From the NCBI GenBank assembly GCA_029224185.1, contig JANZKI010000039.1, positions 310,001 to 374,000 on the forward strand: 64,000 nucleotides of DNA, read 5' to 3'. A model generated the notes under the pieces. The model did not search any database. It saw nothing but the letters and a program-made list of their open reading frames with translations, and was not told the origin of the DNA. The stretch comes from Karalla daura (taxonomy: Eukaryota > Chordata > Actinopteri > Chaetodontiformes > Leiognathidae). Positions 1 through 10,418 of the stretch are shown piece after piece. Positions within the stretch are counted from its first letter, which is position 1, and the number at the start of each line of letters is the position of its first letter. A program made the position numbers and the translations under genes.

Positions 1-214
1 GTGGGCCACCCCGGAGGCGGCTCACACCCCAAATCGTTGGTTTGGGCTCGTTTGCTCGGGGTCGGGATTCCGGCCACAACGACAGGTCCGGGGTGGTCGT
101 TTTTTTCACTTTCGGCGAGCTTTAATATCTCAGCTCCAGGATCAAATCCGGCATCGGGATTGCTTTTTCCAGTGAGCGTGGGCCACCCCGGAGGCGGCTC
201 ACACCCCAAATGGT

Positions 215-243
215 GGGTTTGGGCACGCTCGCTCGGGGTCGGG
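215..243 (+). other. Putative long-loop G-quadruplex (example of an array-wide site)
   Basis: Four G-tracts GGG, GGG, GGGG and GGG separated by 3, 11 and 2 bases. The middle loop is longer than the canonical limit of 7, so this is a weak G4 candidate. It is preserved in AAATGGTGGG and AAATCGTGGG monomers, stronger in AATTCGGGGG monomers, and lost in AAATCGTTGG monomers, whose first tract is only GG. Confidence 0.4.
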
Positions 244-316
244 ATCTCGGCCAAAACGACAGGTCCGGGGTGGTCGTTTTTTTCACTTTCGGCGAGCTTT
301 AAAATCTCAGCTCCAG

Positions 317-325
317 GATCAAATC
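317..325 (+). promoter_or_regulatory. B-box-like motif GATCAAATC (example of an array-wide site)
   Basis: Exact match to GWTCRANNC, the internal B-box recognised by TFIIIC. The same motif is present in nearly every monomer at unit positions 140-148. It is lost where a fold-back junction gives GATCATATG and where the patch GGAAAAACACCC replaces it. No A-box was found at a suitable distance upstream on this strand, and a T7 run lies between, so a functional Pol III gene is unlikely. A TFIIIC-only site or chance are the alternatives. Confidence 0.25.
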
Positions 326-787
326 CGGCATCGGGATTGCTTTTTCCAGTGAGCGTGGGCCACCCCGGAGGCGGCTCACACCCCAAATGGTGGGTTTGGG
401 CTCGCTCGCTCGGGGTCGGGATCTCGGCCAAAACGACACGTCCGGGGTGGTCATTTTTTTCACTTTCGGCGAGCTTTAATATCTCAGCTCCAGGATCAAA
501 TCCGGCATCGGGATTGCTTTTTCCAGTGAGCGTGGGCCACCCCGGAGGCGGCTCACACCCCAAATCGTTGGTTTGGGCGCGCTCGCTCGGGGTCGGGATC
601 TCGGCCAAAACGACAGGTCCGGGGTGGTCGTTTTTTTCACTTTCGGCGAGCTTTAATATCTCAGCTCCAGGATCAAATCCGGCATCGGGATGGCTTTTTC
701 CAGTGAGCGTGGGCCAGTCCGGAGGCGGCTCACACCCCAATTCGGGGGTTTGGGCTCGCTCGCTCGGGGTCGGGATCTCGGCCAAAA

Positions 788-927
788 CGACATGTCCGGG
801 GTGGTCGTTTTTTTCCCTTTCGGCGAGCTTTAATATCTCATCTCCAGGATCATATGATCCTGGAGATGAGATATTAAAGCTCGCCGAAAGGGAAAAAGTT
901 AAAAAAACGACCACCCCGGACCTGTCG
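788..927 (+). repeat. Fold-back palindrome 1
   Basis: Centre CATATG at 851-856. Left arm carries CCCTTTCGG. The most diverged copy: the right arm has AAAAGTTAAAAA where all others have GTG, and downstream it has GGAAAACCACCC instead of GGAAAAACACCC. Confidence 0.95.
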
Positions 928-1704
928 TTTTTTTCACTTTCGGCGAGCTTTAATATCTCAGCTCCGGAAAACCACCCGGCATCGGGATTGCTTTTTCCAG
1001 TGAGCGTGGGCCACCCCGGTGGCGGCTCACACCCCAAATCGTTGGTTTGGGCTCGTTTGCTCGGGGTCGGGATTCCGGCCACAACGACAGGTCCGGGGTG
1101 GTCGTTTTTTTCACTTTCGGCGAGCTTTAATATCTCAGCTCCAGGATCAAATCCGGCATCGGGATTGCTTTTTCCAGTGAGCGTGGGCCACCCCGGAGGC
1201 GGCTCACACCCCAAATGGTGGGTTTGGGCACGCTCGCTCGGGGTCGGGATCTCGGCCAAAACGACAGGTCCGGGGTGGTCGTTTTTTTCACTTTCGGCGA
1301 GCTTTAAAATCTCAGCTCCAGGATCAAATCCGGCATCGGGATTGCTTTTTCCAGTGAGCGTGGGCCACCCCGGAGGCGGCTCACACCCCAAATGGTGGGT
1401 TTGGGCTCGCTCGCTCGGGGTCGGGATCTCGGCCAAAACGACAGGTCCGGGGTGGTCATTTTTTTCACTTTCGGCGAGCTTTAATATCTCAGCTCCAGGA
1501 TCAAATCCGGCATCGGGATTGCTTTTTCCAGTGAGCGTGGGCCACCCCGGAGGCGGCTCACACCCCAAATCGTTGGTTTGGGCGCGCTCGCTCGGGGTCG
1601 GGATCTCGGCCAAAACGACAGGTCCGGGGTGGTCGTTTTTTTCACTTTCGGCGAGCTTTAATATCTCATCTCCAGGATCAAATCCGGCATCGGGATTGCT
1701 TTTT

Positions 1705-4700
1705 CCAGTGAGCGTGGGCCACCCCGGAGGCGGCTCACACCCCAAATGGTGGGTTTGGGCTCGCTCGCTCGGGGTCGGGATCTCGGCCAAAACGACAGGT
1801 CCGGGGTGGTCGTTTTTTTCACTTTCGGCGAGCTTTAAAATCTCAGCTCCAGGATCAAATCCGGCATCGGGATTGCTTTTTCCAGTGAGCGTGGGCCACC
1901 CCGGAGGCGGCTCACACCCCAAATGGTGGGTTTGGGCTCGCTCGCTCGGGGTCGGGATCTCGGCCAAAACGACAGGTCCGGGGTGGTCGTTTTTTTCACT
2001 TTCGGCGAGCTTTAATATCTCAGCTCCAGGATCAAATCCGGCATCTGGATTGCTTTTTCCAGTGAGCGTGGGCCACCCTGGAGGCGGCTCACACCCCAAA
2101 TCGTGGGTTTGGGCGCGCTCGCTCGGGGTCGGGATCTCGGCCAAAACGACAGGTCCGGGGTGGTCGTTTTTTTCACTTTCGGCGAGCTTTAATATCTCAG
2201 CTCCAGGATCAAATCCGGCATCGGGATTGCTTTTTCCAGTGAGCGTGGGCCACCCTGGAGGCGGCTAACACCCCAAATCGTGGGTTTGGGCGCGCTCGCT
2301 CGGGGTCGGGATCTCGGCCAAAACGACAGGTCCGGGGTGGTCATTTTTTTCCCTTTCGGCGAGCTTTAAAATCTCAGCTCCAGGATCAAATCCGGCATCG
2401 GGATTGCTTTTTCCAGTGAGCGTGGGCCACCCCGGAGGCGGCTCACACCCCAAATCGTTGGTTTGGGCTCCTTCGCTCGGGGTCGGGATTTCGGCCAAAA
2501 CGACAGGTCCGGGGTGGTCGTTTTTTTCACTTTCGGCGAGCTTTAATATCTCAGCTCCAGGATCAAATCCGGCATCGGGATGGCTTTTTCCAGTGAGCGT
2601 GGGCCACTCCGGAGGCGGCTCACACCCCAATTCGGGGGTTTGGGCTCGCTCGCTCGGGGTCGGGATCTCGGCCAAAACGACATGTCCGGGGTGGTCGTTT
2701 TTTTCCCTTTCGGCGAGCTTTAATATCTCATCTCCAGGATCATATGATCCTGGAGATGAGATATTAAAGCTCGCCGAAAGGGAAAAAGTGAAAAAAACGA
2801 CCACCCCGGACCTGTCGTTTTTTTCACTTTCGGCGAGCTTTAAAATCTCAGCTACAGGATCAAATCCGGCATCGGGATTGCTTTTTCCAGTGAGCGTGGG
2901 CCACCCCGGAGGCGGCTCACACCCCAAATGGTGGGTTTGGGCTCGCTCGCTCGGGGTCGGGATCTCGGCCAAAACGACAGGTCCGGGGTGGTCATTTTTT
3001 TCACTTTCGGCGAGCTTTAAAATCTCAGCTCCAGGATCAAATCCGGCATCGGGATTGCTTTTTCCAGTGAGCGTGGGCCACCCCGGAGGCGGCTCACACC
3101 CCAAATCGTTGGTTTGGGCTCGTTCGCTCGGGGTCGGGATTTCGGCCAAAACGACAGGTCCGGGGTGGTCGTTTTTTTCACTTTCGGCGAGCTTTAATAT
3201 CTCAGCTCCAGGATCAAATCCGGCATCGGGATGGCTTTTTCCAGTGAGCGTGGGCCACTCCGGAGGCGGCTCACACCCCAATTCGGGGGTTTGGGCTCGC
3301 TCGCTCGGGGTCGGGATCTCGGCCAAAACGACAGGTCCGGGGTGGTCGTTTTTTTCACTTTCGGCGAGCTTTAAAATCTCAGCTCCAGGATCAAATCCGG
3401 CATCGGGATTGCTTTTTCCAGTGAGCGTGGGCCACCCCGGAGGCGGCTCACACCCCAAATGGTGGGTTTGGGCTCGCTCGCTCGGGGTCGGGATCTCGGC
3501 CAAAACGACAGGTCCGGGGTGGTCATTTTTTTCACTTTCGGCGAGCTTTAAAATCTCAGCTCCAGGATCAAATCCGGCATCGGGATTGCTTTTTCCAGTG
3601 AGCGTGGGCCACCCCGGAGGCGGCTCACACCCCAAATCGTTGGTTTGGGCTCGTTCGCTCGGGGTCGGGATTTCGGCCAAAACGACAGGTCCGGGGTGGT
3701 CGTTTTTTTCACTTTCGGCGAGCTTTAATATCTCAGCTCCAGGATCAAATCCGGCATCGGGATTGCTTTTTCCAGTGAGCGTGGGCCACCCCGGAGGCGG
3801 CTCACACCCCAAATCGTGGGTTTGGGCGCGCTCGCTCGGGGTCGGGATCTCGGCCAAAACGACAGGTCCGGGGTGGTCGTTTTTTTCACTTTCGGCGAGC
3901 TTTAATATCTCAGCTCCAGGATCAAATCCGGCATCTGGATTGCTTTTTCCAGTGAGCGTGGGCCACCCTGGAGGCGGCTCACACCCCAAATCGTGGGTTT
4001 GGGCGCGCTCGCTCGGGGTCGGGATCTCGGCCAAAACGACAGGTCCGGGGTGGTCGTTTTTTTCACTTTCGGCGAGCTTTAATATCTCAGCTCCAGGATC
4101 AAATCAGGCATCGGGATTGCTGTTTCCAGTGAGCGTGGGCCACCCCGGAGGCGGCTCACACCCCAAATGGTGGGTTTGGGCTCACTCGCTCGGGGTCGGG
4201 ATCTCGGCCGAAACGACAGGTCCGGGGTGGTCGTTTTTTTTCACTTTCGGCGAGCTTTAATATCTCAGCTCCAGGATCAAATCCGGCATCGGGATTGCTT
4301 TTTCCAGTGAGCGTGGGCCACCCCGGAGGCGGCTCACACCCCAAATCGTGGGTTTGGGCGCGCTCGCTCGGGGTCGGGATCTCGGCCAAAACGACAGGTC
4401 CGGGGTGGTCGTTTTTTTCACTTTCGGCGAGCTTTAATATCTCAGCTCCAGGATCAAATCCGGCATCTGGATTGCTTTTTCCAGTGAGCGTGGGCCACCT
4501 TGGAGGCGGCTCACACCCCAAATCGTGGGTTTGGGCGCGCTCGCTCGGGGTCGGGATCTCGGCCAAAACGACAGGTCCGGGGTGGTCGTTTTTTTCACTT
4601 TCGGCGAGCTTTAAAATCTCAGCTCCAGGATCAAATCCGGCATCGGGATTGCTTTTTCCAGTGAGCGTGGGCCACCCCGGAGGCGGCTCACACCCCAAAT

Positions 4701-4827
4701 GGTGGGTTTGGGCTCGCTCGCTCGGGGTCGGGATCTCGGCCAAAACGACAGGTCCGGGGTGGTCATTTTTTTCACTTTCAGCGAGCTTTAAAATCTCAGC
4801 TCCAGGATCAAATCCGGCATCGGGATT
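1705..4827 (+). repeat. Higher-order block A, copy 1 (3,130-bp unit)
   Basis: Tandem partner of 4835-7957, offset 3,130 = 17 x 177 + 120 + 1. Diagnostic variants: GGCGGCTAACACC (a stop on the + frame) at about 2267, GGTCATTTTTTTCCC at about 2341, GGGCTCCTTCGC at about 2467, and GCTACAGG downstream of the fold-back. It contains one fold-back and one T8 monomer. The left edge is bracketed by differences at about 1666-1700 against about 4796-4830. Confidence 0.93.
2678..2817 (+). repeat. Fold-back palindrome 2
   Basis: Centre 2741-2746. CCCTTTCGG left arm, so the inner 44-bp arms (2700-2787) are perfect. AATTCGGGGG monomer upstream; GCTACAGG downstream, the block A signature. Confidence 0.95.
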
Positions 4828-4834
4828 GCTGTTT

Positions 4835-7800
4835 CCAGTGAGCGTGGGCCACCCCGGAGGCGGCTCACACCCCAAATGGTGGGTTTGGGCTCGCTCGCTC
4901 GGGGTCGGGATCTCGGCCAAAACGACAGGTCCGGGGTGGTCGTTTTTTTCACTTTCGGCGAGCTTTAAAATCTCAGCTCCAGGATCAAATCCGGCATCGG
5001 GATTGCTTTTTCCAGTGAGCGTGGGCCACCCCGGAGGCGGCTCACACCCCAAATGGTGGGTTTGGGCTCGCTCGCTCGGGGTCGGGATCTCGGCCAAAAC
5101 GACAGGTCCGGGGTGGTCGTTTTTTTCACTTTCGGCGAGCTTTAATATCTCAGCTCCAGGATCAAATCCGGCATCTGGATTGCTTTTTCCAGTGAGCGTG
5201 GGCCACCCTGGAGGCGGCTCACACCCCAAATCGTGGGTTTGGGCGCGCTCGCTCGGGGTCGGGATCTCGGCCAAAACGACAGGTCCGGGGTGGTCGTTTT
5301 TTTCACTTTCGGCGAGCTTTAATATCTCAGCTCCAGGATCAAATCCGGCATCGGGATTGCTTTTTCCAGTGAGCGTGGGCCACCCTGGAGGCGGCTAACA
5401 CCCCAAATCGTGGGTTTGGGCGCGCTCGCTCGGGGTCGGGATCTCGGCCAAAACGACAGGTCCGGGGTGGTCATTTTTTTCCCTTTCGGCGAGCTTTAAA
5501 ATCTCAGCTCCAGGATCAAATCCGGCATCGGGATTGCTTTTTCCAGTGAGCGTGGGCCACCCCGGAGGCGGCTCACACCCCAAATCGTTGGTTTGGGCTC
5601 CTTCGCTCGGGGTCGGGATTTCGGCCAAAACGACAGGTCCGGGGTGGTCGTTTTTTTCACTTTCGGCGAGCTTTAATATCTCAGCTCCAGGATCAAATCC
5701 GGCATCGGGATGGCTTTTTCCAGTGAGCGTGGGCCACTCCGGAGGCGGCTCACACCCCAATTCGGGGGTTTGGGCTCGCTCGCTCGGGGTCGGGATCTCG
5801 GCCAAAACGACATGTCCGGGGTGGTCGTTTTTTTCCCTTTCGGCGAGCTTTAATATCTCATCTCCAGGATCATATGATCCTGGAGATGAGATATTAAAGC
5901 TCGCCGAAAGGGAAAAAGTGAAAAAAACGACCACCCCGGACCTGTCGTTTTTTTCACTTTCGGCGAGCTTTAAAATCTCAGCTACAGGATCAAATCCGGC
6001 ATCGGGATTGCTTTTTCCAGTGAGCGTGGGCCACCCCGGAGGCGGCTCACACCCCAAATGGTGGGTTTGGGCTCGCTCGCTCGGGGTCGGGATCTCGGCC
6101 AAAACGACAGGTCCGGGGTGGTCATTTTTTTCACTTTCGGCGAGCTTTAAAATCTCAGCTCCAGGATCAAATCCGGCATCGGGATTGCTTTTTCCAGTGA
6201 GCGTGGGCCACCCCGGAGGCGGCTCACACCCCAAATCGTTGGTTTGGGCTCGTTCGCTCGGGGTCGGGATTTCGGCCAAAACGACAGGTCCGGGGTGGTC
6301 GTTTTTTTCACTTTCGGCGAGCTTTAATATCTCAGCTCCAGGATCAAATCCGGCATCGGGATGGCTTTTTCCAGTGAGCGTGGGCCACTCCGGAGGCGGC
6401 TCACACCCCAATTCGGGGGTTTGGGCTCGCTCGCTCGGGGTCGGGATCTCGGCCAAAACGACAGGTCCGGGGTGGTCGTTTTTTTCACTTTCGGCGAGCT
6501 TTAAAATCTCAGCTCCAGGATCAAATCCGGCATCGGGATTGCTTTTTCCAGTGAGCGTGGGCCACCCCGGAGGCGGCTCACACCCCAAATGGTGGGTTTG
6601 GGCTCGCTCGCTCGGGGTCGGGATCTCGGCCAAAACGACAGGTCCGGGGTGGTCATTTTTTTCACTTTCGGCGAGCTTTAAAATCTCAGCTCCAGGATCA
6701 AATCCGGCATCGGGATTGCTTTTTCCAGTGAGCGTGGGCCACCCCGGAGGCGGCTCACACCCCAAATCGTTGGTTTGGGCTCGTTCGCTCGGGGTCGGGA
6801 TTTCGGCCAAAACGACAGGTCCGGGGTGGTCGTTTTTTTCACTTTCGGCGAGCTTTAATATCTCAGCTCCAGGATCAAATCCGGCATCGGGATTGCTTTT
6901 TCCAGTGAGCGTGGGCCACCCCGGAGGCGGCTCACACCCCAAATCGTGGGTTTGGGCGCGCTCGCTCGGGGTCGGGATCTCGGCCAAAACGACAGGTCCG
7001 GGGTGGTCGTTTTTTTCACTTTCGGCGAGCTTTAATATCTCAGCTCCAGGATCAAATCCGGCATCTGGATTGCTTTTTCCAGTGAGCGTGGGCCACCCTG
7101 GAGGCGGCTCACACCCCAAATCGTGGGTTTGGGCGCGCTCGCTCGGGGTCGGGATCTCGGCCAAAACGACAGGTCCGGGGTGGTCGTTTTTTTCACTTTC
7201 GGCGAGCTTTAATATCTCAGCTCCAGGATCAAATCAGGCATCGGGATTGCTGTTTCCAGTGAGCGTGGGCCACCCCGGAGGCGGCTCACACCCCAAATGG
7301 TGGGTTTGGGCTCACTCGCTCGGGGTCGGGATCTCGGCCGAAACGACAGGTCCGGGGTGGTCGTTTTTTTTCACTTTCGGCGAGCTTTAATATCTCAGCT
7401 CCAGGATCAAATCCGGCATCGGGATTGCTTTTTCCAGTGAGCGTGGGCCACCCCGGAGGCGGCTCACACCCCAAATCGTGGGTTTGGGCGCGCTCGCTCG
7501 GGGTCGGGATCTCGGCCAAAACGACAGGTCCGGGGTGGTCGTTTTTTTCACTTTCGGCGAGCTTTAATATCTCAGCTCCAGGATCAAATCCGGCATCTGG
7601 ATTGCTTTTTCCAGTGAGCGTGGGCCACCTTGGAGGCGGCTCACACCCCAAATCGTGGGTTTGGGCGCGCTCGCTCGGGGTCGGGATCTCGGCCAAAACG
7701 ACAGGTCCGGGGTGGTCGTTTTTTTCACTTTCGGCGAGCTTTAAAATCTCAGCTCCAGGATCAAATCCGGCATCGGGATTGCTTTTTCCAGTGAGCGTGG

Positions 7801-7957
7801 GCCACCCCGGAGGCGGCTCACACCCCAAATGGTGGGTTTGGGCTCGCTCGCTCGGGGTCGGGATCTCGGCCAAAACGACAGGTCCGGGGTGGTCATTTTT
7901 TTCACTTTCAGCGAGCTTTAAAATCTCAGCTCCAGGATCAAATCCGGCATCGGGATT
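4835..7957 (+). repeat. Higher-order block A, copy 2
   Basis: Same order of subtypes as 1705-4827, with no difference noticed across the long shared stretch 5534-7390 at translated level. It directly abuts copy 1; the junction lies near 4828, where GCTGTTTCC replaces GCTTTTTCC. The right edge is at about 7958, where the following sequence switches to block B composition. Confidence 0.93.
5808..5947 (+). repeat. Fold-back palindrome 3
   Basis: Centre 5871-5876. Block A copy of palindrome 2, 3,130 bp away, with GCTACAGG downstream. Confidence 0.95.
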
Positions 7958-10418
7958 GCTTTTTCCAGTGAGCGTGGGCCACCCCGGAGGCGGCTCACAC
8001 CCCAAATCGTTGGTTTGGGCTCGTTCGCTCGGGGTCGGGATTTCGGCCAAAACGACAGGTCCGGGGTGGTCGTTTTTTTCACTTTCGGCGAGCTTTAATA
8101 TCTCAGCTCCAGGATCAAATCCGGCATCGGGATGGCTTTTTCCAGTGAGCGTGGGCCACTCCGGAGGCGGCTCACACCCCAATTCGGGGGTTTGGGCTCG
8201 CTCGCTCGGGGTCGGGATCTCGGCCAAAACGACATGTCCGGGGTGGTCGTTTTTTTCACTTTCGGCGAGCTTTAAAATCTCAGCTCCAGGATCAAATCCG
8301 GCATCGGGATTGCTTTTTCCAGTGAGCGTGGGCCACCCCGGAGGCGGCTCACACCCCAAATGGTGGGTTTGGGCTCGCTCGCTCGGGGTCGGGATCTCGG
8401 CCAAAACGACAGGTCCGGGGTGGTCGTTTTTTTCACTTTCGGCGAGCTTTAATATCTCAGCTCCAGGATCAAATCCGGCATCTGGATTGCTTTTTCCAGT
8501 GAGCGTGGGCCACCCTGGAGGCGGCTCACACCCCAAATCGTGGGTTTGGGCGCGCTCGCTCGGGGTCGGGATCTCGGCCAAAACGACAGGTCCGGGGTGG
8601 TCGTTTTTTTCACTTTCGGCGAGCTTTAATATCTCAGCTCCAGGATCAAATCCGGCATCGGGATTGCTGTTTCCAGTGAGCGTGGGCCACCCCGGAGGTG
8701 GCTCACACCCCAAATGGTGGGTTTGGGCTCGCTCGCTCGGGGTCGGGATCTCGGCCAAATCGACAGGTCCGGGGTGGTCGTTTTTTTCACTTTCGGCGAG
8801 CTTTAATATCTCAGCTCCAGGATCAAATCCGGCATCTGGATTGCTTTTTCCAGTGAGCGTGGGCCACCCTGGAGGCGGCTCACACCCCAAATCGTGGGTT
8901 TGGGCGCGCTCGCTCGGGGTCGGGATCTCGGCCAAAACGACAGGTCCGGGGTGGTCGTTTTTTTCACTTTCGGCGAGCTTTAATATCTCAGCTCCAGGAT
9001 CAAATCCGGCATCGGGATTGCTGTTTCCAGTGAGCGTGGGCCACCCCGGAGGTGGCTCACACCCCAAATGGTGGGTTTGGGCTCGCTCGCTCGGGGTCGG
9101 GATCTCGGCCAAATCGACAGGTCCGGGGTGGTCGTTTTTTTCACTTTCGGCGAGCTTTAATATCTCAGCTCCAGGATCAAATCAGGCATCGGGATTGCTT
9201 TTTCCAGTGAGCGTGGGCCACCCCGGAGGCGGCTCACACCCCAAATCGTGGGTTTGGACGCGCTCGCTCGGGGTCGGGATCTCGGCCGAAACGACAGGTC
9301 CGGGGTGGTCGTTTTTTTTCACTTTCGGCGAGCTTTAATATCTCAGCTCCAGGATCAAATCCGGCATCGGGATTGCTTTTTCCAGTGAGCGTGGGCCACT
9401 CCGGAGGCGGCTCACACCCCAAATCGTGGGTTTGGGCGCGCTCGCTCGGGGTCGGGATCTCGGCCAAAACGACAGGTCCGGGGTGGTCGTTTTTTTCACT
9501 TTCGGCGAGCTTTAATATCTCAGCTCCAGGATCAAATCCGGCATCTGGATTGCTTTTTCCAGTGAGCGTGGGCCACCCTGGAGGCGGCTCACACCCCAAA
9601 TCGTGGGTTTGGGCTCGCTCGCTCGGGGTCGGGATCTCGGCCAAAACGACAGGTCCGGGGTGGTCGTTTTTTTTCACTTTCGGCGAGCTTTAATATCTCA
9701 GCTCCAGGATCAAATCCGGCATCGGGATTGCTTTTTCCAGTGAGCGTGGGCCACCCCGGAGGCGGCTCACACCCCAAATCGTGGGTTTGGGCGCGCTCGC
9801 TCGGGGTCGGGATCTCGGCCAAAACGACAGGTCCGGGGTGGTCGTTTTTTTCACTTTCGGCGAGCTTTAATATCTCAGCTCCAGGATCAAATCCGGCATC
9901 TGGATTGCTTTTTCCAGTGAGCGTGGGCCACCCTGGAGGCGGCTCACACCCCAAATCGTGGGTTTGGGCGCGCTCGCTCAGGGTCGGGATCTCGGCCAAA
10001 ACGACAGGTCCGGGGTGGTCGTTTTTTTCACTTTCGGCGAGCTTTAATATCTCATCTCCAGGATCATATGATCCTGGAGATGAGATATTAAAGCTCGCCG
10101 AAAGGGAAAAAGTGAAAAAAACGACCACCCCGGACCTGTCGTTTTTTTCACTTTCGGCGAGCTTTAATATCTCAGCTCCGGAAAAACACCCGGCATCGGG
10201 ATTGCTTTTTCCAGTGAGCGTGGGCCACCCCGGAGGCGGCTCACACCCCAAATGGTGGGTTTGGGCTCGCTTGCTCGGGGTCGGGATCTCGGCCAAAACG
10301 ACAGGTCCGGGGTGGTCGTTTTTTTCACTTTCGAAGAGCTTTAAACTCTCAGCTCCAGGATCAAATCCGGCATCGGGATTGCTTTTTCCAGTGAGCGTGG
10401 GCCACCCTGGAGGCGGCT
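7465..10418 (+). repeat. Higher-order block B, copy 1 (2,954-bp unit)
   Basis: Offset to copy 2 is 2,954 = 16 x 177 + 120 + 2. Markers: GGAGGTGGC (CpG to TpG) at about 8695 and 9050, the GGACGCGCTCG monomer with GCCGAAACG and T8 (base 9258), a second T8 at about 9669, CGCTCAGGGTCGG at about 9978, one fold-back, then TTCGAAGAGC with TTTAAACTCTC at about 10332. Homology to copy 2 breaks on the left at 7464 (CTCAC against CTAAC). Confidence 0.93.
10002..10141 (+). repeat. Fold-back palindrome 4
   Basis: Centre 10065-10070. CACTTTCGG and CAGGTCC in the left arm: arms pair over 66 bp except for an 8-nt insertion in the right arm. CGCTCAGGG upstream, GGAAAAACACCC downstream. Confidence 0.95.

Larger units (their letters stand above)
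178..354 (+). repeat. Reference satellite monomer with internal landmarks
   Basis: A representative 177-bp unit, about 59% G+C with 15 CpGs. Landmarks seen: a 10-bp inverted repeat, CCACCCCGGA at 183-192 and TCCGGGGTGG at 264-273; four G-tracts at 215-217, 221-223, 235-238 and 241-243; a T7 run at 277-283; an AT-rich patch TTTAAAATC around 298-306; a match to the RNA polymerase III B-box consensus GWTCRANNC (GATCAAATC) at 317-325; and a T5 run near the 3' end. The unit is a multiple of three with no stop in one frame on each strand. No CENP-B box was found. Confidence 0.95.
1..1665 (+). repeat. 1,005-bp tandem duplication
   Basis: Bases 1-660 recur at 1006-1665 (offset 1,005 = 5 x 177 + 120). 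Both copies begin with a monomer carrying the private variant GATTCCGGCCACAACGAC, seen nowhere else in the window. Differences include ACGACACGTCC (first copy, about 440) versus ACGACAGGTCC, and CTCAGCTCC versus CTCATCTCC at the right edge. The fold-back at 788-927 lies in the first unit only. Confidence 0.9.

Noticed and set aside
100..160. tRNA gene or tRNA-derived SINE from the B-box-like GATCAAATC
   Set aside because: No A-box at the right distance, no cloverleaf pairing around it, and a T7 run that would terminate Pol III lies just upstream.
178..354. CENP-B box (TTCGNNNNANNCGGG)
   Set aside because: TTTCGGCGAGC is the nearest start but lacks the A and the CGGG at the required spacing; the - strand was checked as well.
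1..2268. Long + strand open frame at the start of the window as a repeat-protein gene
   Set aside because: It is the satellite monomer read in a frame without stops. It starts at a GTG that is simply the monomer start, has an equally open frame on the other strand in the array, and ends at a recurrent TAA variant. No domain, promoter, intron or unique flank is visible.
2700..2787. Palindrome followed by a T-run as an intrinsic terminator
   Set aside because: There is no bacterial gene context, and the hairpin is far longer than a terminator stem. The T-run belongs to every monomer.
2678..2817. Fold-back as a MITE or terminal-inverted-repeat transposon
   Set aside because: Both arms are the satellite itself, there is no target-site duplication, and the element always sits at the same unit position. 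It moved with the repeat, not by transposition.
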